The notes under the pieces: generated by a model
Seen by the model: the letters and a program-made list of their open reading frames with translations, nothing else
The model's database searches: none
What the model was told of the DNA's origin: nothing
Part shown: positions 8,342 through 16,227 of the stretch, piece after piece
Numbering within the stretch: the stretch's first letter is position 1
Layout of the letters: each line of letters opens with the position of its first letter
Program-made: the position numbers and the translations under genes
From: a bacterium
GTDB taxonomy: Bacteria > Verrucomicrobiota > Verrucomicrobiae > JAJYAR01
Assembly: GCA_021779435.1 (NCBI GenBank)
Contig: JAJYAR010000006.1
Location: 1-21,470 of the forward strand
Length of the DNA: 21,470 nt
Direction of reading: 5' to 3'

Positions 8342-8789
8342 GCTTTTCCTTTTCGGCCTTCGGAATCTCGTTGTCCGTGCGGAGCACGAGCACGGGGGTC
8401 TTCGTCTTCACGAAGACGTCGGCTTCCTTGAAGTACTTCGCAGGCACATTCTCGATGGCCTCGCCCATGGTTTTCACCGGGAGCAGGCGGCCCTTCTTCG
8501 ACGCGTTGAAATCGTAGCAGCCCCTGAGCAGCCGGTCCTGCGTCGTGGCAACGCTCTCGTTGTCCGGAATCTGCAGCACCCAACCCACAAAGTCGTGTTT
8601 CGGCAGCCGGTTGTCCGGGTCGCTGACCAGAATGACGAACTGCTTCTTGAGTGCGGGTGGCTTCTCCTCGTCACCCGGCTCCGGCTGGACGGCCAGGTTC
8701 ATCTCCTCGATGACCTTGCGCAGCAGCGCGGGGTCGATCTGTGCCTTCTTCAGAATCTCGGCGACTTTGCTGACGTCGATCTTTGCCAT
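8328..8789 (-). CDS. Hypothetical protein, 153 aa
   Basis: I do not recognise the family. The protein is soluble and begins with a helical segment (MAKIDVSKVAEILKKAQ, residues 1-31), followed by an acidic Pro/Glu linker (36-46). A probable alpha/beta domain runs from 47 to 142 (KQFVILVSDPDN, FVGWVLQIPDN, VFVKTKTPVLVLRTDN), and the tail is Lys/Glu-rich. The helical N-terminus joined to a compact domain suggests an adaptor or binding protein; that is only inference. The ATG at 8789 is chosen because the frame upstream becomes Arg/Pro-rich and overlaps the divergent Nudix gene. The leader reads CTCCTTACAC, the complement of a Shine-Dalgarno rather than one. Confidence 0.75.
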   Translation of the reverse strand: MAKIDVSKVAEILKKAQIDPALLRKVIEEMNLAVQPEPGDEEKPPALKKQFVILVSDPDNRLPKHDFVGWVLQIPDNESVATTQDRLLRGCYDFNASKKGRLLPVKTMGEAIENVPAKYFKEADVFVKTKTPVLVLRTDNEIPKAEKEKPSRE

Positions 8790-8873
8790 GTGTAAGGAGC
8801 CCACGAAACACACCCGCGCCTGCGGACCAAGCCAAAAGAAAAGGCTGAAAGGCTTGCGGGCGGACGGACTGAA

Positions 8874-9446
8874 GTGACCCGAGTGAGGCTGGACACCAAC
8901 GCGCCGGACCGGCTTGGTGTCCGCGTGGCTGCACAAAGAGATGACGAATGGTTCGATGTCGTGAACGACCGCGACGAAGTGGTGCGTCGCGCGACGCGTC
9001 GCGAGGTTCACACGACGGGGCTGCTTCACCGGGCCGTCCATGTCCTCGTGTTCGATTCGCAGGGACGGCTGTTTCTGCAGAAGCGATCCATGCTGAAGGA
9101 CCTGTCGCCGGGACTGTGGGACTCCTCGTGTTCCGGACACCTGGACTCGGGCGAGGAGTACGACCACGCGGCGGTGCGTGAGCTGGCGGAAGAGATTGGA
9201 GTGAAGGTCAGCGAGACTCCGGCCCGCTGGTTTCGGCTGAGCGCCTGTGCCGACACCGGTTGGGAATTCGTCTGGGTCTATCGAATGACGTACGACGGCA
9301 CCGTCGTTTTGCATCCCGATGAGATTCAATACGGCGAATGGGCGGCTCCGGCCGAGATCACGGCGCGAATCAACGCGAACCCGGAAGCATACTGCAGCTC
9401 GTTCCGACTGATCTGGTCGCAAGCCGCACCGCTGCTTATCGGGTGA
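8874..9446 (+). CDS. Nudix hydrolase, IPP-isomerase-like (YfcD-type) subgroup
   Basis: This 190-aa protein has a perfect Nudix box: G88, E94, R102-E103-L104, E106-E107 and G109-V110. These residues bind Mg2+ and hydrolyse nucleoside-diphosphate-X substrates. The segment before the box (EWFDVVNDRDEVVRRATR, then LLHRAVHVLVF) is typical of the isopentenyl-diphosphate isomerase-like/YfcD branch, whose natural substrate is mostly unknown. The start is uncertain. GTG at 8874 is the first in-frame start, but the first ~22 residues are not family-like, so a downstream GTG (near residue 16 or 18) could be used; no in-frame ATG exists before the conserved region. It is divergent from the 153-aa hypothetical with an 84-base gap. 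Confidence 0.93.
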   Translation: MTRVRLDTNAPDRLGVRVAAQRDDEWFDVVNDRDEVVRRATRREVHTTGLLHRAVHVLVFDSQGRLFLQKRSMLKDLSPGLWDSSCSGHLDSGEEYDHAAVRELAEEIGVKVSETPARWFRLSACADTGWEFVWVYRMTYDGTVVLHPDEIQYGEWAAPAEITARINANPEAYCSSFRLIWSQAAPLLIG

Positions 9447-9578
9447 CAGTGATGTGGGACGGGGGCCTTCACCGCGCCTGAACCAGGTGGAAGCCGTTGT
9501 CCTCGACGGCTGCGGTTTGGGACGGACGTTCGCCTCACCCGTCGGGAGCCAGCGGTCCCGCCCCACCTTCCTGTGCCA

Positions 9579-9899
9579 TCAGCGTGGCTTTCCCGGGCCA
9601 GGCATGTTGCCGATTTCCGGCGACGACTTGTGCCGTCTTCCGGCAATGCGACCTTCTTCCTGGTCCTCGCTGAGCCGCTTGATCTCATCGAACTGCTTCT
9701 GCGAGATCAGGCGGCGCGGAACGCGGCGCTCGGCTTCCTGTACCAGCCGCTCGCGATCGTCATTCGTCGGCGCGTGGACTTCCCAGGAGCTGTGGTGGCC
9801 CTGCTTGCGCTTCCACTCGATGTTCCCGCCGTGCACGGCGACGAACACCTGGTATTTCCCGCTCTCGTCCTTGTTCCACCACCCGAATTCGATGCTCAT
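9579..9899 (-). CDS. Hypothetical small soluble protein, 106 aa
   Basis: No family is recognised. The N-terminal half looks like a small beta domain (MSIEFGWWNKDESGKYQVFVAVHGG, shown here as its start and extent only to residue 25), followed by a basic/aromatic stretch (EWKRKQGHHSSWE). The second half is helical and highly charged (DDRERLVQEAERRV, KQFDEIKRLSEDQEEGR). The tail is basic and Pro/Gly-rich. The composition is protein-like on this strand, while the overlapping plus-strand frames are Arg/Ser-rich. The ATG at 9899 is preceded by CGACACACGC with no Shine-Dalgarno. It lies 45 bases downstream of the metallophosphoesterase stop, so the two may be co-transcribed. Confidence 0.65.
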   Translation of the reverse strand: MSIEFGWWNKDESGKYQVFVAVHGGNIEWKRKQGHHSSWEVHAPTNDDRERLVQEAERRVPRRLISQKQFDEIKRLSEDQEEGRIAGRRHKSSPEIGNMPGPGKPR

Positions 9900-9944
9900 G
9901 CGTGTGTCGCGGTCATTGTGTGCACGGATAACGAGAGCGTGGGT

Positions 9945-10832
9945 TCAGGCATTGGCGAGCGGAAACTCGGCGACGACCCCGGCAGGACGGAATTCCCCGC
10001 GGATCGAGTCGATCTTCAGCACGCGCAGCCGACCGGGCAGCAGGTCGACAGCGTAGCCGCCGAAAGGAGCGGTGAACGAACCGGTGTTGATGATGATCGG
10101 CCCTCCCGGCGAATGCCGGATCGCCGGGCGGTGAGTGTGTCCGAGCAGCACGTACCTGGCCCTTGGCCTGACGCGCCTGACGAGGGTGGCGGCGAGCTCC
10201 GGTTCATGCTCCCACGCCCTCAGGATCGACAGGATCCGCAGCGGCGGCCAGACGGTGTCCATCGCGAACCGGAGCGCGTACTTCAACGGGTGGCGTTCGG
10301 ATTGGTGCCGCTGCGGAATCGACACCGCGACCTCGCGCCATAGTCCGACCCGCTCCTCGAGGGGCATCCGATCCAGACTGGCCAGGCCACCGCGGCCCAG
10401 TGCCTCGAGGATCTTCCGCTTGATGAGCCGCGCATCGCGACCCCAGGGCACCATGTCGTGGAAAAGCACGTCGCCGTGGATGACGAAAACGTCGCCACCG
10501 GCGAGTTCGAGCCAGTGTGTGTCGGAGACGTCCGGGTCATGATTGCCGGTGAGGAACGTCACGCTCGCGCTGCTCGCGGCGGTGAACGCGAGGACGGCGT
10601 CGCGGCACGCCGCCGTGTGGCCGGGGTTCGGACCGGTGCGCGTGTCCAGGGTGTCGCCATTGAGCACCACGGCATCGACGTCGGTGAACAGCGGTTTCAG
10701 CTGCGGGAGGTCCCGGACCCGGCTTGCGCGGTCCCCGAAATGCACGTCGGAAAAGATGCGAGTCAGTTTGCCCTCCACGCGGAGCGAAACAATGGGATGA
10801 GCCGCGTTCCGCAATGTTATTGCGCCGGACAA
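9945..10832 (-). CDS. Calcineurin-like metallophosphoesterase
   Basis: All five metal-binding blocks of the family are present: D29-x-H31 (FSDVHFGD), G59-D60 (LNGDTLD), G96-N97-H98-D99 (GNHD), H119 (VIHGD) and G231-H232-T-H234 (LGHTHRP). These coordinate a dinuclear metal centre that hydrolyses phosphoester bonds. With 295 aa and a helical insert at about 130-215, it resembles LpxH-like/UDP-diacylglucosamine pyrophosphohydrolase relatives, but the substrate cannot be assigned. The first available start is TTG at 10832 (AAGGA lies only about two bases before it). GTG at residue 19 (10778) is an alternative, placing the start ten residues before the first metal ligand. It is divergent from the secreted LolA-like gene with only 41 bases between them. 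Confidence 0.92.
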   Translation of the reverse strand: MSGAITLRNAAHPIVSLRVEGKLTRIFSDVHFGDRASRVRDLPQLKPLFTDVDAVVLNGDTLDTRTGPNPGHTAACRDAVLAFTAASSASVTFLTGNHDPDVSDTHWLELAGGDVFVIHGDVLFHDMVPWGRDARLIKRKILEALGRGGLASLDRMPLEERVGLWREVAVSIPQRHQSERHPLKYALRFAMDTVWPPLRILSILRAWEHEPELAATLVRRVRPRARYVLLGHTHRPAIRHSPGGPIIINTGSFTAPFGGYAVDLLPGRLRVLKIDSIRGEFRPAGVVAEFPLANA

Positions 10833-10873
10833 TTTCCTTGTCTGCGGGCAGCCGCTGGGGTCGTGATTCCACC

Positions 10874-11638
10874 ATGGCTACCTCCTCGATTCTTCAATCC
10901 CGTGCGCGCCGCTGGCTCGGCGCATTGCTCGCGGTCGCCCTCAGCGCGTCCTCCTCGCTCGCGGACGGAGTGGACGATATCGTCAAGGCTCACCTCGACG
11001 CGATTGGCGGACGGGCGCGGGTGGAGGCGCTGGGATCGATGCGCGTCACGGGGACCGTCTTCGCCGGTGAGAAGCAGGCTCGTTTCACGATGCTGGCGGT
11101 GCGCCCGAACAAGGTGAGAGTCGAGTTTTCCGAGGGCACGCGCACCGTTGTCCAGGCGACTGACGGACGGACGGCCTGGGAGTATGACAGCAGCGAGCAG
11201 CGCCGTTACAGGGACATGCCTCCGAGTGCCGCGAAGACATTCGTGACCGATGCGGAGTTTGACGATCCGCTCGTGGCCGGAAGCGCGCGCGGGTTCACGA
11301 TCGAGGATGCCGGCGAGGTGACCGACGGAGGAAAGCGGCTGAAGCGGCTTCTCGTCACCAAGGACCTGAGCACGCTCTTCGCCCTGGCGTTGGATCCCGA
11401 CACGCTGCTGATCGTGACCAAGACGGAGGAGCGAAAGAACTCGCTCGGCACGCCGGTTCGCACGGTCACGCGCTTCGATGACTACCGGCCGGTCGCCGGT
11501 GTTCTTGTCCCTCATCATGTGTCGCTCACGGCGGGCTCCCGACTGGTGCAGGACACCAGGATCAGCACGATTGAGCCGAATCCCCCGATCAACGAAGGCC
11601 TCTTCACCCGGCCTGCGATTCAGCTGGCTCCCAAGTGA
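10874..11638 (+). CDS. Secreted LolA-like (outer-membrane lipoprotein-sorting-type) protein
   Basis: The ATG at 10874 opens a typical signal peptide: basic n-region (QSRARRW), hydrophobic core (LGALLAVALSASSSL) and a likely cleavage site around ASSSLA-DG near residue 33. The mature part (to 254 aa) starts with VDDIVKAHLDAIGGRARVEAL and continues as alternating beta strands (GTVFAGEK, FTMLAVRPNKVRVEF, TAWEYD). This is the pattern of the LolA/LolB-like fold seen in many periplasmic proteins annotated as outer-membrane lipoprotein-sorting proteins. I assign the fold class, not a role as true LolA, because there is no ftsK or rarA neighbour. The ending EGLFTRPA is common in this group. The frame continues upstream of 10874, but that part is Arg-rich and covers the divergent gene. 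Confidence 0.85.
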   Translation: MATSSILQSRARRWLGALLAVALSASSSLADGVDDIVKAHLDAIGGRARVEALGSMRVTGTVFAGEKQARFTMLAVRPNKVRVEFSEGTRTVVQATDGRTAWEYDSSEQRRYRDMPPSAAKTFVTDAEFDDPLVAGSARGFTIEDAGEVTDGGKRLKRLLVTKDLSTLFALALDPDTLLIVTKTEERKNSLGTPVRTVTRFDDYRPVAGVLVPHHVSLTAGSRLVQDTRISTIEPNPPINEGLFTRPAIQLAPK

Positions 11639-11657
11639 CGCACCTGCCGCGGGCCGC

Positions 11658-11686
11658 AAAAAAGGCCCGGTCGCGGGACCGGGCCT
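11658..11686 (-). terminator. Rho-independent terminator of the DUF4412 gene
   Basis: AGGCCCGGTC (11663-11672) and GACCGGGCCT (11677-11686) form a perfect 10-bp GC-rich stem with a 4-base loop. Six A residues on the plus strand (11658-11663) give a U6 tract directly after the hairpin in the minus-strand transcript. It lies 36 bases beyond the stop of the gene at 11723-12418. No U tract follows on the plus strand, so it is mainly unidirectional, though the hairpin also follows the LolA-like gene. Confidence 0.88.
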
Positions 11687-11722
11687 GAGAGAGGCGACGC
11701 GGAGCGTCCCGTCGTCAGCGGA

Positions 11723-12418
11723 TCATTGTGAGGGCGGACGGCCAAAGCCGCCCATCATGTTTCCCATATCCATCTTCCGCCAGGCCGCCGGCGGCTCGAA
11801 CTCCGAGGCGGGGATCGACGCCTTTTCAATGGAGGTCGCCTCCATCTTGAACTCCTGACCCTCGTTCGTCTTGGAGATGACGCGCAGCGGGAACGCGCTC
11901 TTGCCCTTGAATGCCTTTTCCCAGCTCTGTGCCGCCTGGCTGCGGCGACCGCCTCCCGGGCCTGTCGCGTTCATGCCGGTGAAGGTTCCCAGTTGATCGG
12001 TGACCCACACCTCGGAGGTCGAGTCCTTTGTCTTGGCGATGTACTTGGTCGTGTCATAGCCGGCGATCTTCGCGTGTTCGTCGGTTTTCTCGACCGTCAC
12101 ATCGTCGGCCTTGGTGTCGGCCTTGGCGTCCGGCTGCTGCATCGGGTGAACCATGTACATCTGCTGCTGCGGCATGAGCATGTAGACGACGTTCTTCGCC
12201 TGATCGATGATGGTCGCCATTTCCATGCCCTGCATCTGCACGTCGATGCGGGTGAAGCCCGGCTTGATGCTGAAGGTCGATGGAATGCTCGTTCCGTTCG
12301 GTCCGGTCATGTTCATCTTGATCCGGCCTTCAAAGGAATCGGCGGAGAAAAGCGCTGGGGCGGAAAGCACCAATGCTGCGAAAACAGAGGTGAGGAGTTT
12401 CATGTGAGGGGTTTTCAT
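11723..12418 (-). CDS. Secreted DUF4412-type protein
   Basis: The protein has a clear signal peptide (MKLLTSVFAALVLSAPALFSA, cleaved before DSFEG) and a mature beta-rich domain. The sequence SFEGRIKMNMTG, then repeated short strands such as TRIDVQMQGMEMATIIDQAKNV, fits the DUF4412 family of periplasmic proteins of unknown function. It is notably rich in Met and Gln (VVYMLMPQQQMYMVHPMQQ; C-terminal MDMGNMMGG), which could suit metal binding or reflect oxidation tolerance; this is speculation. A Lys/Asp-rich insert (DAKADTKADD) sits mid-protein. Two in-frame ATGs occur: 12418 (231 aa) and 12403 (226 aa). The second gives a more standard signal peptide, and neither has a Shine-Dalgarno. Like the neighbouring LolA-like protein it is an exported beta-rich protein, and the two converge on the terminator. 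Confidence 0.82.
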   Translation of the reverse strand: MKTPHMKLLTSVFAALVLSAPALFSADSFEGRIKMNMTGPNGTSIPSTFSIKPGFTRIDVQMQGMEMATIIDQAKNVVYMLMPQQQMYMVHPMQQPDAKADTKADDVTVEKTDEHAKIAGYDTTKYIAKTKDSTSEVWVTDQLGTFTGMNATGPGGGRRSQAAQSWEKAFKGKSAFPLRVISKTNEGQEFKMEATSIEKASIPASEFEPPAAWRKMDMGNMMGGFGRPPSQ

Positions 12419-12508
12419 GTGCGGGATTGCAAAAGAATATGGAAGTGCCGATTGGGCAACCCGGTTTCACAGCTTGCCACGGCGGACGCGCGGCGATGAA
12501 TTCGGCGG

Positions 12509-13009
12509 ATGGCACTCTTCGGCTCAATTGAAACGGTCCGTGCGCAGGCGCCGGAAACCGCCGCGTTTGCGACAGCGTGGGCATATGTTGACGAACTGCT
12601 CCGGCCGGGCTCGGCCGTGCATCAGCGTTTCACCGCGGTCGCCCCGGGCGGTTCGAACAAGATCGAGCTTGGGAATGGCGTGTTCGTCATCGAGCAGGCT
12701 TACGAGACGAAGGCCCGCGCGGACGGCTTCTTCGAGTCGCACAGGAAGTACATCGACATCCAGGTGATCGTGACCGGCACAGAGACGATGGAGGTCACCG
12801 ACATCGCGCGGGCGAAGGTGCGCGAGCAGTATCAGGAAGGCCGTGACCTGGTCGTGTTCGAGGATGTGACCTCGGCATCGCTCCTGAATTTCGCCGATAG
12901 GGAAGCCGCCGTCTTCTTTCCGCCTGATGTCCACATGCCCTGCCTGCGCACGGGAAAGACCGCCGCGCTTGTCCGCAAGGCGGTCCTCAAGGTTCCTGTC
13001 GGTGCGTGA
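12509..13009 (+). CDS. YhcH/YjgK/YiaL family protein (DUF386)
   Basis: The 166-aa protein matches the single-domain cupin-like YhcH/YjgK/YiaL family (which includes EbgC) over its length. Diagnostic stretches are FFESHRKYIDIQVIVTGTE (residues ~72-90), LLNFADREAAVFFPPDVHMP (~129-148) and VRKAVLKVPV near the C-terminus. Conserved His and Glu residues in HRKY, MEV and DVHMP are the likely metal ligands in this fold. Members are linked to catabolism of sugars such as sialic acid and sugar acids, often as anomerases or mutarotases, but no sugar operon is present here, so the substrate is open. The ATG at 12509 directly precedes the family N-terminus. It is 81 bases upstream of rlmJ on the same strand and may be co-transcribed. 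Confidence 0.92.
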   Translation: MALFGSIETVRAQAPETAAFATAWAYVDELLRPGSAVHQRFTAVAPGGSNKIELGNGVFVIEQAYETKARADGFFESHRKYIDIQVIVTGTETMEVTDIARAKVREQYQEGRDLVVFEDVTSASLLNFADREAAVFFPPDVHMPCLRTGKTAALVRKAVLKVPVGA

Positions 13010-13047
13010 CCGGCGCGTGAGCGGTTCGCCCTTCGTGGAGAGAGTGG

Positions 13048-13078
13048 CTCCGCCCCTGTCGGGCTGCGCTGCGCGGAG
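13048..13078. other. Hairpin upstream of rlmJ
   Basis: CTCCGC (13048-13053) pairs with GCGGAG (13073-13078), with a possible inner CCC/GGG helix. It ends 12 bases before the rlmJ ATG. It could be an intergenic repeat or a leader structure; the role is unknown. Confidence 0.3.
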
Positions 13079-13090
13079 ATCCCGCAATCG

Positions 13091-13975
13091 ATGAATTACC
13101 GACACCAGTTCCATGCCGGCAATTTTGCCGATGTCATGAAGCACGTGCTGCTGTCGCGTCTGATGAAGGCGCTGCAGCGGAAACCCAAAGGCTTCCTGTT
13201 TTTGGACACGCATGCCGGCCGCGGCGCCTATGACCTCGCCGAGGCTGAGTCGGGCGATTCGCTGGCGCGCAAACCGGAATGGCCCGACGGCATCGGCCGG
13301 CTGTGGAATCGCGACGGGCTGCCTGAGGAGATCGCGGAGTACGTTTCCCTGGTGCGTGAATTCGACCGGAGCCGTGGCAACCTCGAACCAGCGGTGCGCT
13401 TCTATCCGGGATCGCCGTGGATTGCGCGGCAGCTCGCACGCGAGCAGGACCGGATGGCCTTCTGCGAATTGCACTCGGCCGAATGCGCGGTCCTTCGGAT
13501 GGAGTTCTCCCGCGCAGCCATGGCGGGCGGCCGGACTCCAGTGATCAGTGAAATGGACGGCTATGTCGGGATTCGCGCCCTGCTGCCGCCACCCGAACGT
13601 CGTGCGCTCGTGTTGATAGACCCTCCGTACGAGGCGCAGGATGAGTTCGCCAGGGCCGCGGCAGCCGTGGCAGACGGTCTGAAACGGCTCCCGGGAGGGG
13701 TCTTTGCGCTGTGGTACCCGCTTACGGAGCGGGCCCGGGTGAGCGATTTCTTCTCTGCGATCGTTGCACTGCAGCCGCCGCCGACGTTTGCGGCGGAACT
13801 CTCGATCGCCGGCGAGACGTCTGACCTGCGGATGAAAGGATGCGGGCTCCTGATCATCAATCCGCCCTGGCAGTTTGCCGACGAGGCCGCCTCGCTTCTG
13901 GAGGACCTTGCTCCCCTCCTTGCCGAAGGCCCGGGGGCCGGCAGCCAGGTCACCTGGCTCGTGCCTGAATCCTAG
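13091..13975 (+). CDS. rlmJ: 23S rRNA (adenine(2030)-N6)-methyltransferase
   Basis: RlmJ methylates N6 of A2030 in naked 23S rRNA before 50S assembly, using S-adenosylmethionine. The start MNYRHQFHAGNFADVMKH is the invariant family N-terminus and fixes the ATG at 13091. The SAM-binding motif is FLDTHAGRGAYDL (residues 37-49), and the catalytic motif IV is LIDPPYE with D177-P-P-Y180. The 294-aa length is close to the ~280 aa of the E. coli enzyme, with a slightly longer C-terminus (an acidic/leucine-rich tail after INPPWQF). The gene follows the YhcH-like gene on the same strand and converges with the histidine kinase, with 23 bases between stops. Confidence 0.97.
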   Translation: MNYRHQFHAGNFADVMKHVLLSRLMKALQRKPKGFLFLDTHAGRGAYDLAEAESGDSLARKPEWPDGIGRLWNRDGLPEEIAEYVSLVREFDRSRGNLEPAVRFYPGSPWIARQLAREQDRMAFCELHSAECAVLRMEFSRAAMAGGRTPVISEMDGYVGIRALLPPPERRALVLIDPPYEAQDEFARAAAAVADGLKRLPGGVFALWYPLTERARVSDFFSAIVALQPPPTFAAELSIAGETSDLRMKGCGLLIINPPWQFADEAASLLEDLAPLLAEGPGAGSQVTWLVPES

Positions 13976-13998
13976 ACGGAGTCGCGGCCGGCCGACGG

Positions 13999-15921
13999 CT
14001 AGACGCAGGCGGTCGGAAGATTTCGCTGCAGGACGTCGGCGAGCATCTCGAACTGCACGGGCTTGCTCAGAAAGTCGTTCATGCCCGCGGAAAGGCAGTC
14101 CTCCCGAATGTGGGTGTTGGCGTTCGCGGTGAGCGCGATGATGCGCAGGGATTCAGCGGCCGGCTGGCGGCGGATGCGTCGCGTGGCCTCGATGCCGTCG
14201 ATTCCGGGCAACTGGCAATCCATCAGAACGAGATCGAACCGCTCATTTCTGGCCGCGGTGATGGCAGCCTCGCCGTCGGCGGCGAACTTCGGGGCGAGAT
14301 TCAGTTTCTTCAGGAACAAATCCATCACCTGCTGGTTGATCGCATCGTCCTCGACCACCAGGACGCGACCGCTCAGGGCGGGAGCGACGAAGGCCTCGCT
14401 GTCGATCTCGTGTGGTTTTCGGGGCGGCTGTGGAAGATCGAAGGGGAGTGTGACGGTGAAAATGGAACCGCGAGCGACCCTGCTCTGGACATCGAGTGCG
14501 CCGCCCATCGCCTCGGCGAGCCGGCGGCAAATCACGAGACCGAGGCCCGTGCCGCCGTGGCGCCGGCTCATGGAAGCGTCCACCTGGGAGAACGGCTTGA
14601 AGAGCCTGCCCAGGTGCGCGGCGTCGATGCCGATTCCGGTGTCTGCGATCGTGAATTTGAGGGTGACGCGGCTCTCGCCCCGGTTCGCGCAGGCACCCGA
14701 AAGCCGGACACTGCCATGTTCGGTGAACTTGACGGCGTTTCCGATCAGGTTGAGCAGGATCTGTCGGAAGCGGGCAACGTCGCCGATGACTGCCCGCGGA
14801 AGCTCGTTCATCCGCACCTCGAGCCTGAGCGCCTTTTCGTTGCAGCGCCCACGGAGCAGTTCAGCGACGTTCTCGGCGGTCACGGCCGGATCGAACACAG
14901 TCCGCTCGAGTTCGAGCTTGCCCGCCTCGATTCGAGAAAAGTCGAGGACATCGTTCACGAGAAGCAGCAGCGACTCAGCCGAGCCGGAGGCGACCCTGAG
15001 ATAGGACTGCTGGTCGCGCGACAACGGCGTGTCACGGAGCACGCGCAGCATTCCCAGCACGCCATTGATCGGCGTGCGGATCTCATGGGTGATCGTGGCC
15101 AGAAACTCGTCCTTGGCCCGGCTTGCGGACTCGGCCTGCTCGCGGGCCTCCCGCAGTTCGGCCTCGCGCACCTCGCGACGCGCGTTCTCGGCCTCCAACT
15201 CGGCGGCGAGCGCTTCGCGCTCAAAACGCATCACCATCGCATCGGAAAACGCGCGGTGGTTCCGCAGGCTGGCGTGGGCCATGTAGAGGATGAAGAACAC
15301 CGTGCAACCGCCGAGTGCGGCGCCCGCCAGGTCCGCTTCGGCGAAGTAACGCAAACCGACGGGGCCCATGATGGACAGCAGGTACGCGATGCCTCCCTTG
15401 CGCAGCGGCAGAAGAAGCCGGGCGGAGCCGGTGGTGATGCCCGCGAGCACCAGCACGTGCGCGGCGCTGAGCGGTCCGCCGGTGACGAGCGTGGGGAAGA
15501 TCCACGCGGTGATCCCCCATCCGAGGCCTGTCGCAGTCGTCGCAATGACCAGCCGCAGCCCCCATCGGCGGTGGGAATCGGCGGTGCCGTCGGCGCGCTT
15601 GAAGGCTGCCGAGAGCCAGAAGCGCAGCGCCGCCAGGACGAGCATCGCACCGATCCAGACCCACAGGGTCCGGCTCGTGAACTCTGCCGACAACAGAAAT
15701 GCAAAGGCGACGGCTGCCGCCGTCGACGAGATCGTTGCGCCCGCAAGCTCGGCGTATGCGGCCTTCACCAGTTCGACTCGCGTTGCGATCTGAATGGGAT
15801 GCTCGCGGGAACGCCGCAGGCTCAGCTCTTCTCCTGAACGGGTGGGCACGGGGTGGGGAGGCGGATCATGGACATATTCCGCGCCGAAAATCCAGCGGAT
15901 CCTCGCGGAAGTTATTCCCAA
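13999..15921 (-). CDS. Membrane hybrid sensor histidine kinase with C-terminal receiver
   Basis: Domain order: a membrane region of about six helices (near residues 63-80, 85-107, 121-145, 152-170, 175-192 and 198-218), a coiled-coil linker (233-270), a HisKA domain with the H-box FLATITHEIRTPINGVLG (phospho-His 279), a HATPase domain with N-box (N391-N395), G1 DTGIGI (427-432) and G2 GGTGLGL (456-462), then a receiver (519-635) with E524/D525/D526, phosphoacceptor D568, T598 and K620. There is no output domain, so it probably relays onward to a separate protein. No periplasmic sensor domain is visible, so the signal may be sensed in the membrane. The start is uncertain: TTG at 15921 is the longest and GTG at 15849 is plausible; no ATG exists. 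Two tiny paralogous genes lie 47 bases upstream on the same strand. Confidence 0.95.
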   Translation of the reverse strand: MGITSARIRWIFGAEYVHDPPPHPVPTRSGEELSLRRSREHPIQIATRVELVKAAYAELAGATISSTAAAVAFAFLLSAEFTSRTLWVWIGAMLVLAALRFWLSAAFKRADGTADSHRRWGLRLVIATTATGLGWGITAWIFPTLVTGGPLSAAHVLVLAGITTGSARLLLPLRKGGIAYLLSIMGPVGLRYFAEADLAGAALGGCTVFFILYMAHASLRNHRAFSDAMVMRFEREALAAELEAENARREVREAELREAREQAESASRAKDEFLATITHEIRTPINGVLGMLRVLRDTPLSRDQQSYLRVASGSAESLLLLVNDVLDFSRIEAGKLELERTVFDPAVTAENVAELLRGRCNEKALRLEVRMNELPRAVIGDVARFRQILLNLIGNAVKFTEHGSVRLSGACANRGESRVTLKFTIADTGIGIDAAHLGRLFKPFSQVDASMSRRHGGTGLGLVICRRLAEAMGGALDVQSRVARGSIFTVTLPFDLPQPPRKPHEIDSEAFVAPALSGRVLVVEDDAINQQVMDLFLKKLNLAPKFAADGEAAITAARNERFDLVLMDCQLPGIDGIEATRRIRRQPAAESLRIIALTANANTHIREDCLSAGMNDFLSKPVQFEMLADVLQRNLPTACV

Positions 15922-15968
15922 TCCATCAACACTGCGACCGCTCCACAGCCGCGACGCGGCGCGCAGGA

Positions 15969-16157
15969 TCAGCGAAACAGGATGACCTGGCGAAGCTCGT
16001 TCACGACGGCTTTCGCATCAAACGACTGGTTGATCTCCAGCGGCGGAGCCTTGAACACCGGCCGATCCCACATCACGTCGGATTGCGCGACAACCCGGAC
16101 CACCTGCGGTGGCTCGGGGGTTCGCTGGACGTTGAAATTGGGAAGAGGAAAATACAT
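15969..16157 (-). CDS. Small SDVxWxxPxFxAP protein A (62 aa), unknown function
   Basis: I do not recognise the family. The core VVAQSDVMWDRPVFKAPPL aligns with VVTRSDVQWGSPIFRAPGL of the next gene upstream, and both share a preceding Thr-Pro and a following Ile-Asn. The frame also allows a GTG start at 16178, but the ATG at 16157 makes the two proteins align end to end (both begin M-x-F/L-P) and is preceded by CCCG, as in the partner. There is no membrane segment or signal peptide. It ends 47 bases before the histidine kinase start and follows its paralogue, so an operon of three genes is possible. Confidence 0.6.
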   Translation of the reverse strand: MYFPLPNFNVQRTPEPPQVVRVVAQSDVMWDRPVFKAPPLEINQSFDAKAVVNELRQVILFR

Positions 16158-16227
16158 CGGGAACACACCCGGTGACACAACGACGCGCGCGTTGTGCCAT
16201 TAAATCTTTGACGAAAATTCGGGTGCG

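Noticed and set aside
12419..12508. Promoter for the DUF4412 gene (TTGCCC ... TATTCT on the minus strand)
   Set aside because: The two hexamers are only about 14 bases apart and match the consensus weakly; not enough to report.
14110..15837. A 575-codon open frame on the plus strand opposite the histidine kinase
   Set aside because: It is antisense to a gene with intact kinase motifs, its sequence is compositionally odd (Gly/Arg/His/Glu-rich, no recognisable domain), and long antisense frames are expected at this GC content.
16018..16200. A 60-codon minus-strand frame starting with ATG at 16200
   Set aside because: It overlaps small protein A in another frame, is Arg/Gly/Pro-rich and has no paralogue, whereas protein A matches protein B.
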